From Phoronis australis (taxonomy: Eukaryota > Phoronida > Phoronidae): 25,104 bases of DNA. Of this stretch, positions 16,288-25,104 are shown piece by piece. A program made the position numbers and the translations under genes. Every line of letters starts with the position of its first letter. The first letter of the stretch is position 1. The stretch lies in the NCBI GenBank assembly GCA_002633005.1, contig NMRA01000737.1, positions 77,137 through 102,240 of the forward strand. The letters are read 5' to 3'. The notes beneath the pieces are model-generated. The model searched no databases. It saw nothing but the letters and a program-made list of their open reading frames with translations, and was not told the DNA's origin.

Positions 16288-19200
16288 TAGATTATCAACT
16301 TACTTCATCTGGGTACACTCGTAGATTTGGTATAAACAGGTTAGATGTATTTGTTATTCTGTGAAATGGTGAACCTAGATTATTGAGAATGACAATCGAT
16401 TTAGTTGTACAAAGTGATAGTGTTCAAAGCAGTCGAAGTGATCAATGTTGGGAGTTTGTGATTAGTGGGTGCAATCTTCCTGTTTCTGCATAGCCTGTTT
16501 TTTAATGTTTATTACGAAATCTTCAGAATACAATGAATATACATAACCCAGAAAGCGCCAAGAGGCATTAGATCTGGGTAAAAAATACAAAGAAGTCTAT
16601 ATACAATTATGTTATACGAATACATAAATAAAAAACAAAAAAACTGATGTTAAGAATACAATGATATATGACAACGAATGAACTTTTCATGTTTCTAGTT
16701 AAATAGCGAACACGAGTTGGTAACTTGCTCCACCAGTCTCTCTTAATGCTACGTCATTAAGATTATCTCAAACCTTATTCAGTGGCTCCCATTATAACTC
16801 GTGTATCAAAAAACCTAAGCTTAGTCAACTGGTAAAAACATATATTTTCTGAAAGAAAAAAGGAAATATAGAAATCCTTTTTGTATTTATATACCATTAT
16901 TATTTGTACGTAAAACCGAAAATTTATTTTTAAGAAAGGTAAATTCATAGCAAAATAACCCCTCTGTCGATTTTAATGAAACCTTTTTTAAATGAAAAAT
17001 TCACGGGTTACCTCAAAAACTCTGTTAGGAAATTTCGATTAGTTTTTTGGTTTGGTTTCTATGACAAATCATATCGCAAAACATAAGGTATTTTTGTAAA
17101 AAAAAATTGAAGTCGTATTCGTCTTTGTTACATTACGCAAAAACTAGGCCTTTATATCAAAAATCCTCTCAGCATTTTTGAAATTTGTGACTAAAAATTA
17201 AGTTTGGAAAGTTTCAGCGATATTCAATAAGCCGTTTTCGAATACTCGCGTTCCTAAGTTCAAATAAAGTCGATTTGCCGAAGTCGAGAAAAAGCCGGTT
17301 AAACTGGGACGAGAGAAAATCTCAGTCTTAGGTTAATTATTCAGTGAAAACTTTTTTTCGGTACACATAACCTATTTCATCATTCACTCCCAATGTCAAC
17401 TGATTTTGCAGTGCGTAATTATCTTAATTACCGTTAAAATGGTCTTTGTTTTCCCCGGCACCATTATGTCATAAACACCTCGTTGTTTCAATGTTATGGC
17501 GACTTTGTAAATGAAAGAACTGACGGTATACGAAGCTATTCTGTACGCTGGAGATTCGATTTGATTGAAAACCTTTAACCTTTGACCTCTGATAAGTAGT
17601 AAACAAATATCTGCGCGGTTGTACAGTACCAAGGTGGTTCTGCTCAATCTTCTTTTCTCGCTACGCGGTATATATTTTGTATTTGAAGTTCTCTGAGAAT
17701 GAAGATAGGGCCAGTTTTGTGAATAAGGTTTGAGATATCTTTTAAGTCGCAACTGTAGTGAAATGGGGTCCATACGCTAATTTGTAAGTCTTAATTGCCT
17801 GTGCATTGCCTCACACCGACTGCAACCGGTGTTGACAACACTCTTGGCACAAGCGTGGTCACACTGTTTTTAATATCGTTTAGTAAACTTTGACATCTTT
17901 CAAGTTGATCATCAAAACACACGGTGGTACTTTCTACAGCAGGGTACCTGTCATTTGGCCATATGTGACGTGGGATATATTGTTTTGAAATTACGCTTCA
18001 GTATCCAATCTCCTAAGGAGTCGGTATATACACTGTGTGATGAATACGTTGCGGTCAGAACGAGCTTCAGTGAATAAGTGCCTCTTTCGCACGACAGATT
18101 CGTTTTACAGGTGTTTTAAATTTACTAAAAGATATCTAATAATTACAAAACCTTTCAGTAGGTATAATTTTAAGACAGCAAAACTCAACAAATTCTAAAA
18201 CCTTCTGTTAGTTCGGTTGCAAAATGGATCCTTTCAATTCGGTTCCTAGGGAGTTAAATCGGCATCACTTCGGAGGGAATCTGTCCTTTACAATGACGCT
18301 CCAATGTCGTGAAGTGGTAGTGTTCCTGTATTGTCGAGACAGCGGCGAAACAACGTTAGTCAATGTAGGTTAATTCACCCACACAAAGTGTCCAAGTGCC
18401 CAGTTTAACATAAACGTAGGCTTACTGTGTACTACTGAACAGGTTTTACTTAAGTGTGATGAGTTGATTTATTATTACAATAGCTATTTGCACATCACGT
18501 GATTATATTGTTACCCTCTTGCCCCACTTCCTTCAATGTTTTAACAATACACGTTTCTTTTATTTCCTTCATTCCACTTTCTTTGCTAATATCGTGTCAT
18601 TATATTTGTTTATATTTATACAACTTGTAATTGTTCCGTTGTGTTCCACCGTCCAACAGTGGACAATCTTCAACTATTTGGACCAAAACCCTCCCGAACA
18701 ATAGTCAGCAATCAAGTGACCAGTAATACTATGGTGTGCGCGCCGTCTAGCGTAACTTGTCACTTCTTGCCGTTCAGGCAGTCTTATGAGAATAGGGTGC
18801 CGCAGAATATTGCAAGTCTCAAGTCGCAATAAGTGGTTATATTATGCTTAATGTGCAAGGTGTAATTATAAACTTTGTTTTATTCTGTTGGTCATCCAAA
18901 TGTCAAGTAAAAAGTCAAAAGTTACTTTCTATTAAGGGACTGTCTACTGAGAGGTCATGTAAACAGTGCGCTCTCAAGCACAGATTTCACCTGTTTATGT
19001 GCATCGTGCTGTCACCATCGTCACATATGTGTTAGCAAGTCTCAAAATGTTTGTAACAATAAAAGCGTTTGATCTATTCTACATATCTCTTGCATTCACT
19101 GTCATAAAAGAACTTCAGTTTGGTGCAAACATGTACCTACGTGTCCAAGTAATGGAGGGGCATGAGCTGTCTTACTACATCTCTTGTGGCGCTTTTTATT

Positions 19201-20260
19201 TGCCCATCTTACCAAAGATTAGTATTTTTTACTTTACTCATGCTTAGTCACTAACTATTACTGGTACTGTATTAGTCATATAACTACCTTACTTATAATT
19301 GTGTGTGTAATATAAATGACCTTACTTATAATTGTATTAGTCATAATAAATGATCTTATATCGCCTACCCAGGTCTTAGTTTCATCTCTGGTAACAAGCT
19401 TGCGACGCACGAACTACTATATATCATTCGGGACATATGTCGATCATAGATGTTATTATTATTTATATTATGACCTCTTATGCACGTATTTAGGCCCATG
19501 CGCCTATATTCAAAGCTCTGCCTATATCGGGAACTCGGCACACGCGAACCATGTGTAGACCGTGCCCAGGCAGGATATGAGCGTACCTTTTCTATTTTCA
19601 AGACTTGCGTTGTGTAAGAAACCAACTTGTGATTTAGGTCAATGACAGTGCCGCAATAAAAACTGATGTCAATTTTTTCCCTGTTAACAGAAAAAATGCC
19701 ATTGGTCTCCCTTGGTCTCTGACTGAAATACGGAATAGTTTAAGGGGTTTGCTAAGAACGTACAGTTCATTATTGTGTGAGACTATTCTCGGACCTTAGC
19801 CTAATAGGCTGTGACAAACAAAGTTGTAAAGTCATGGTCGAATTTCACAGAAGCAAGAATCGGACGAGGGGATTAGCTTCGGTAAGTTCTCGAAAACGGC
19901 TTGGTGGATTTTCATTCCGAAAATTGGTGATCAATTCACTACGTGAATTTTAGAAACTGTTTCAGAGGCATATAAGTAGGAAAAGTACCCATAAGTCCCC
20001 CATTTGGCAAATGGGCAAAAAGTCCTGAGAGAAACCAAAAGTCCGAGAAAACAGACAAAAGTCCACTAGAAAGGTAAAAATTCGGCGAAAGCTCTGAACG
20101 CTGAGCAAACCCATTTCTTAGTTAGTGAAAGGTCCACTGTGAAAAATTCATAACCTCCTAGATTTTAGGGTATATTTGGTCTGTACGTCAAATTCTAAAA
20201 ATTTACTGAAAAATCTGCAAATATGGTGTTCAAAGTACTCCAATGCAGTTTTGGTGGTAC
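16288..20260. other. Region without a supported gene
   Basis: AT-rich, probably 3' untranslated and intergenic DNA. Open frames (17396-17773 -, 18641-18832 +, 18966-19247 +) show no recognisable domain or conserved motif. Small structures noted: a near-perfect palindrome CCCATTTGGCAAATGGG (19999-20015) and a short duplicated ACCTTACTTATAATTGT (about 19287-19335). Confidence 0.5.
16627..16632 (+). terminator. Possible polyadenylation signal
   Basis: AATAAA about 520 bases after the protease stop codon. I saw no clear earlier hexamer on the + strand. The region is A-rich and lacks an obvious GT-rich downstream element, so this is only a candidate end for the ankyrin-protease transcript. Confidence 0.3.
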
Positions 20261-20881
20261 ACAAGTGTTAATTAATACACTATACAGGGCAACATTCAAA
20301 ATGTTGAGGAGCTCCATCCAATTCAGTTCTGCCTATAGTTCAGATTGAAAGTAATTGTTTCGTGCAGACTAAAGCATCCATTGAATTGCGTGTTTTACTA
20401 TGGTTAATCGGCCTGACCCTGATAGGATTCTGTTTCCGTTACCCACAAGAACCTCGTAAGCCCCAACGACTAGAGTCAAAGGCAGCGCCATTTTCAAATG
20501 AGTCAACTCTAATAAATCTTGAAGCGTTTTCTTGTTTCACTGATGGTTTCCGTGTTTTCCTTTGTAGTAAAAAGAATTTCACCACGGCAAATAATCGCAT
20601 GAGACTGACTTCAAGGGAGTACAATGTCTAATTCGATTTTCGTTTTTATCTACATGTAAGTAAAGAGAGGTGAAATGAAGCTTTAACAGGGAGTGGAATC
20701 AACAATTGGTTGGACTTCAAAACCGCTCGCCTAGACTTCAAAACCAGTTGACTGGAGTGCAAAACTGATTGGCCGGTGTTCTAACTTGGTGGTCCGACCT
20801 CAAAACGGGTTGGTTTGTACCTCAAAACCAGATGGCCGAACCCGAAAAATCGAACTGGTTGGCCGGAACTAAGGCGGTTTT
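20261..20881 (+). mobile_element. Dispersed repeat element, copy 2
   Basis: Second copy of the element at 12504-13195. It has one copy of the 43-bp segment, only about two 21-bp-type units, an additional 11-base segment near 20398, and no inverted right arm. On the + strand it keeps an 89-codon frame (20362-20631) with a hydrophobic start (VLLWLIGLTLIGFCF), which the 11-base difference breaks in copy 1. I do not recognise that frame and it may be chance. Confidence 0.8.
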
Positions 20882-21306
20882 TTCTCTACTATTTTCTCTG
20901 CAGTATTTTTCTGTGGTATGTTCAGGCTTTATTTGCACTGTTGCAAACAGTGAAATTTCATTTGCATGTCTTCGTAACTGCAGGTTTTAAAGATGCAAAG
21001 AGACAACATTCGAGGCAAATGGGTGAAGTTAAGCTGATGATGTGCAGGTTCATCACGCTGGACGAAACTATGTCAAATCTAATATTTATGTTATTAAGAT
21101 TTATTAGATATTTATCAACCACAAGATTTTAGGAAAATGTCGAATCTTGCGCAGCGTCAGGTGGGACCCTACAAAACTGTCCACATTTGGGTAACTTTGG
21201 AACATCATATCTCAGAGCTGGATGGTCGGATTCTTCTGCAGCTTTCAGATACGGTGCTCCATGAAGTGTTCCACAACACCTTGTTAGGAATTGTTTTTAA
21301 AATGTC

Positions 21307-21438
21307 TGTCTTTAGCAAGGGGGCATTAGCTAAGGTGTACTGTCTTTAGCAAGGGGGCATTAGCTAAGGTGTACTGTCTTTAGCAAGGGGGCATTAGCTA
21401 AGGTGTACTGTCTTTATCAAGGGGGTATTAGCTAAGGT
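21307..21438 (+). repeat. Four-unit 34-bp tandem array
   Basis: Units at 21307, 21341 and 21375 are identical (TGTCTTTAGCAAGGGGGCAT then TAGCTAAGGTGTAC); the fourth (21409-21438) is incomplete and has two changes. The perfect identity implies very recent expansion. A 70-codon frame (21137-21349) ends in it. Confidence 0.93.
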
Positions 21439-22027
21439 CATCTGTAGTTCTTCATATCACACAATATGGCAGACAAGTGAAATTTCGTTTTGTTTATTTT
21501 TTCCAAGAAAATGAAGATATTTTAGTCAATAACTAGGTGGGTTTGGAAAGTTTTGATGATGTCATTAAATAATATTTGGAAAAATTGCCATTATTGAAGG
21601 AATTTAATCGAACTTAATTTGGTATGCTTTCGTTTTATCATTTGTGCACAAATAGGGAATTGTTTTGTATTCGTGTAATCTCTGAATTATAATAAATTTA
21701 TGCTAAACAAAGCGGTCTTTACGATGTCTTTGGTTATCATAGTGGCTGATCATGACCACAAATGTTCTTGTCAAGCTGTGCAGTATATTATTTGGTATTT
21801 GAATTTAATCATTGAGTTCCTCCTGCAGTGCGATCGTACAAGGATGGACAAGAAGCGTGTTTCCTTGTTCAGAGCTTGTGTCAGGGGAAAAATGAATTGA
21901 TAGCAGAATGTAGGTTAACCTGCCAAAGTTTGAGATCACTATCCATTATAGCATGTACTACAGGTAAAAATAAATAACAATTCTGACTTTCATCATATGA
22001 CACGCTTATATATGTCGCGTCACTTAC

Positions 22028-22309
22028 CTGCAAGTAATGCTGTGTCAGTGGCCAAAGATTGAATTCTTTAGACAACAACATGGTATTGGAGGGCAGAAAT
22101 ATCCACTTTTCCACAACGCCCTCCTTGGCAATCTCATCTTCAGCATCTGTCATGTCCATCTCGTTTACACCATACCATGACGTAGACTCAACTGCTGAAC
22201 AGTGACTTAGAGCCGCAAAAGTCAAACTGTCCGTCTCAGCTGCCAACAGAGCAGTCTTCGTTTTGACTTTAAAGGGACCCAGCCAAAACCTCGGAAAGTC
22301 CACTCCCAT
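22028..22309 (-). CDS. Possible minus-strand exon, unrecognised protein
   Basis: On the minus strand an ATG at 22309 (CTAATGG) opens 94 codons ending exactly at an ideal donor, TTGCAG|GTAAGT (last exon base 22028). The peptide begins MGVDFPRFWLGPFKVKTKTA and contains an acidic stretch (EMDMTDAEDEIAKEG). It ends NLWPLTQHYLQ. An in-frame TAA lies 27 bases upstream of the ATG, so this would be a first coding exon. Composition is protein-like, but I recognise no domain and could not find the next exon on the minus strand. Confidence 0.35.
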
Positions 22310-24889
22310 TAGCGTTACCCAGGTAGGTTCTTTTTAAGCCATCACAAGAGCAAAATGTCGAGCACTCTTTTGGTTCGCTTTCACACGGTGGATCATTTCC
22401 ACGTCAAGGTCATGATTACAGACGATATGGAGGTTAATTAATACCTCCATGTTGCATCTAAGACTTGCATGACTTCATATGTGGGGAGAAATCCCCTGAC
22501 CTCATGTCCTAAAACTCCGGTCTTTGATTCTGTCTCACCAGAGGCTAGCTTTAGCGTTTCTGCTAGGTTTGCGTAAAGTTGTTGACAACTTCGCAGCTAA
22601 TGCACAACATTCCTTTGCCTAACCGGACTTATTGAAAGGAAGCTAATGTCCTTCTGGGCCACATCGACAAACGAATTAAGTCTCCTCTCTGTCCATCTTA
22701 TGAGGTGTTCCAGAGAGACTTTCATGAGGTGGAGCCACCAGACTCATTAAGACACTTGGTGTTCTTGGAATGCCTGGGCCTTGGAATGCCTGGGCCTTTA
22801 AACCTTCGGTAGTTTCTTTTGCAGACGCTGTCCCTTCCTCTTCCCCCTTAATGCATCATTTTAGGAGAGCACAGGTGTGAAACCGTCAGCAACAGTCAAC
22901 ATAGTCAGACTACAATTCGCTCCCCAGGGAGTATGAGAGAGCTCAGATATGGTATGTCAAACGGTGACCAATGGGGATAGTCGAAAGCAAAGAATAAAAG
23001 TGCGTATAAAGTACTTGAGTCGAGTCTGTCTAGGCATTCAACTTATTCATGGCCCGACCACATTGTCTTCCTGCATCGCGATCGTACATGGTCAAGCATT
23101 AGGTTCAATATCTCTCTCGAAATAAGGTAAAACTCTCAGCGTCAGTGGTCGCCCTTACGCTAGAGTCATCTCCAAATGTGTGTGCATGCATCCATTACCA
23201 GACCCTAAGTACTTCCCATGCCTCACCAGGCACGAGCGTGCCACCTAAGACAGCGGGGCTGCCCTGTCTTCAGCGGCCTAACCAAAAACTCTTATTTCAA
23301 AGCACTGTGTTGTCTCTCACCTTCTGCACCTTAGATACTGCTTTAAAACTCAAGAGGACTGCGTGGCCAGTAGGCCGCAGTTTTCTTGACACTTGGTCAG
23401 AAACATATGATAGACACTTAAGTAATGTGCGGCAGAATCAAATAACGTGCAGTCCCCATCAGTCCATAGCCTCCTCTCAAAGACTGTAGGAATTTTACGA
23501 CTTAAGTCGTCAACTATCGGCCACGACCACAAGAGACAACTAGCCACAGAAAGCAGCACCAAGATGTTGAGGTGTGTTTAGTCTAATCTCTACATTTCGA
23601 CATGACAGGAAAAGGTGAACATGATTTTTAAATCAAATTCTCGCATATAGGCGCATGCGCTTAAGTTCTACAATTAAGCGCAGGCGGTGCTCCGGTTGTA
23701 GGCGCACATTAACTGATTAAAAACTAACTCAATGCATTTTATTTCACGCAGCGTTTGTCGATAGTGACACACTAGGTGAGTCCTGGGACATTTAAATTCT
23801 AATCATACATAGTATTAAAACTCATTACACGCTTTGTTTCCAAAGAACGACTTAGTTTTTTAAAAGTATAAACAACATCTTGTTCATCTCATCTAAAAAT
23901 ATATTTAACTGCAATCGAGGAGTTGTGATTGTTTAGACTAACTGTCTACTACCGTGGAATTGGCTTTCACTTTTAATCCGCAGACTTATTTTCCTGCCAA
24001 GACGACAAGCAGTAAAAGTTCTTCGGCAACATGTCATTAGAAAGAAGTTGTATTATAATTAATCCACGTGTAGAGGTGCTTTTTGAAAAACATTGAAGGC
24101 GCGTTTACACTGTATGTATGGAGTACCATAATCTATCAAATTCTAATCAAGTGTCCTGGATTCAGGCACAAACGCCCAAGTCCCGCGATTAGGAGTAATC
24201 CTGCAATTAGGCACATGTGCCTATTTGAATGGATACAAAGTATACATATTAGTCAACACGACATTCCATTTGCACTTAGCGGCTGTGATTGACAAACTAT
24301 CCAATTGGCGTCAGTCAGATTTAGCTGTAACCAGGTATCAGTTTGTACAACAATTTCCCAAACTTATCCTATCCAGAAGAGTTGAGAACCTTTCCATAAG
24401 ACTGCCAAGTGCAAAATGGAACGCGTGTTTACAGAATGTTCTTAACGAAAGCGCGATGCCGAAATACTCTAATAAGCATTATAGGGACTAAACAACTCTC
24501 CACTTTCATTTCATTTAACCTTTGTACCAAGATTTAGAATTTACTTGTGCATTTTCTTACGTACTCATTGCGGACGCCACAGCCGCTTTGTCTGCCGCCC
24601 ATGTTTATGGAATATGATTACGTTAGTACAACGAACCGGCAGTTGTTTGTGTTGGACTCATGCAACAAGAGCCTTGTCATTATGAAATGATGAAGCCAAC
24701 AAAAATTCACCAGGGAAATTAAAGTTTTGACTCGTCGGAATTTTGAGCCCTAAAGCCTTAACGCGTACGTACTTTCACCCTCTATGTTACCGCTACTAAC
24801 TCTGAGTAGAAATTAGTGGAGAAATTATACGTGTAGATTATTGAGTGTAACAGGAGTGCCCTGGACATGATTATGTAAGTGAGATATAT
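22310..24889. other. Region without a supported gene
   Basis: More GC-rich than the rest near 22500-23500. A frame near 22650-22800 (CPSYEVFQRDFHEVEPPD) and another at 23145-23489 look protein-like, but I cannot assign them; they could be retroelement debris. A 16-bp direct duplication, TTGGAATGCCTGGGCC, occurs at 22765-22796. Two copies of a 16-bp palindrome are at 23648 and 24208. Confidence 0.45.
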
Positions 24890-24903
24890 GCGCCCTCTAG
24901 TGG
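24890..24903 (-). promoter_or_regulatory. CTCF-like binding site
   Basis: The reverse complement reads CCACTAGAGGGCGC, a complete match to the core CTCF consensus (CCASYAGRKGGC). CTCF and its core motif are conserved across bilaterians. It lies 187 bases upstream of the candidate start codon at 25090, a common position for insulator-type sites near promoters. Confidence 0.5.
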
Positions 24904-25000
24904 TCAAGCTGTGTATTACGTATGGAATTTTCCTATGATGTTGAGTCCTTTGGACATGGCCAAATATGGTCAGAAGCTAGGAGCTAAGGGCCTTGCCCTT

Positions 25001-25089
25001 CAGATCGTGTCTGATTGGTTGAAATTGTGTACTTAAGCTTTGTCTCTGTCAGACACGAGGAGTCCAGTCGCAGAGTTCAAGAAGCAAAC
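25001..25089 (+). promoter_or_regulatory. Candidate promoter and 5' UTR of the next gene
   Basis: An inverted CCAAT box (ATTGG, 25014-25018) is followed by an initiator-like TGTCAGAC (about 25047) and a short leader with no upstream ATG. No clear TATA box. GTGTCTGA (25007) and TCAGACAC (25049) form a perfect 8-base inverted pair. Confidence 0.35.
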
Positions 25090-25104
25090 ATGTACACCTT
25101 CACT
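25090..25104 (+). CDS. First codons of a gene running off the window
   Basis: ATG at 25090 in the context GAAGCAAACATG (A at -3), reading MYTFT to the window edge. Choice of start rests on the leader-like sequence and promoter motifs just upstream. Too short to identify. Confidence 0.35.

Noticed and set aside
17396-17773. 125-codon minus-strand frame
   Set aside because: Long but without motif, splice support or recognisable composition; kept out for lack of evidence.
22650-23489. Possible retroelement or gene fragments in a GC-richer stretch
   Set aside because: Some readable peptide runs, but no RT, integrase, protease or LTR signature could be identified.

Overview
The window looks like animal nuclear DNA, probably from an invertebrate. 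Short exons have GT..AG boundaries, introns are long, overall composition is AT-rich, and transposon debris is interspersed throughout. Nothing suggests bacterial, phage or organellar origin. No RNA gene or CRISPR array was seen. One ambiguous base lies at 7506. Species cannot be decided from the sequence alone.

The one gene I can assemble with confidence is on the + strand from about 4150 (perhaps 3451) to 16109. It encodes an ankyrin-repeat array, a Ser/Gly-rich linker and a trypsin-like (PA clan) serine protease domain. Ankyrin exons are at 4150-4248, 4784-4882, 5263-5361, 5736-5834, 6207-6305 and about 6852-6950. Each holds one 33-codon repeat in phase 0. A 57-base capping exon is at 9538-9594. 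The linker exon (10145-10436) and three protease exons (10545-10775, 14630-14961, 15789-16109) join in compatible phases. They supply His (10748-10750), Asp (14737-14739) and Ser (15891-15893) in the right order and motif context, so the gene looks intact apart from one doubtful splice donor after 6852-6950.

The most interesting part is 4622-6350. Three exon-plus-intron cassettes of about 475 bp were tandemly duplicated recently, and a fourth is related. By my count the three youngest exons differ from each other by 11-12 of 99 bases, with only one synonymous change per pair, while their introns differ by about 5%. The changing residues fall mostly on the ankyrin surface that contacts ligands. 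This suggests a rapidly diversifying recognition array attached to a protease.

The introns and flanks carry mobile and repetitive DNA: a dead LINE reverse-transcriptase fragment (about 8333-8870), a 4 x 45-bp array (9195-9370), a large inverted repeat (10924-11927), a fold-back element with 21-bp subrepeats (12930-13493) inside a longer dispersed repeat that recurs at 20261-20881, a small inverted-repeat element (14200-14325), and a 37-bp minisatellite that contains the protease stop codon (16089-16287). Downstream there are a 4 x 34-bp array (21307-21438), a possible unrecognised minus-strand exon (22028-22309), a recurring 16-bp palindrome and, at the right edge, a CTCF-like site and what looks like the promoter and first codons of another gene (ATG at 25090). 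Upstream, 1-3450 holds an old diverged direct duplication and no gene I can defend.
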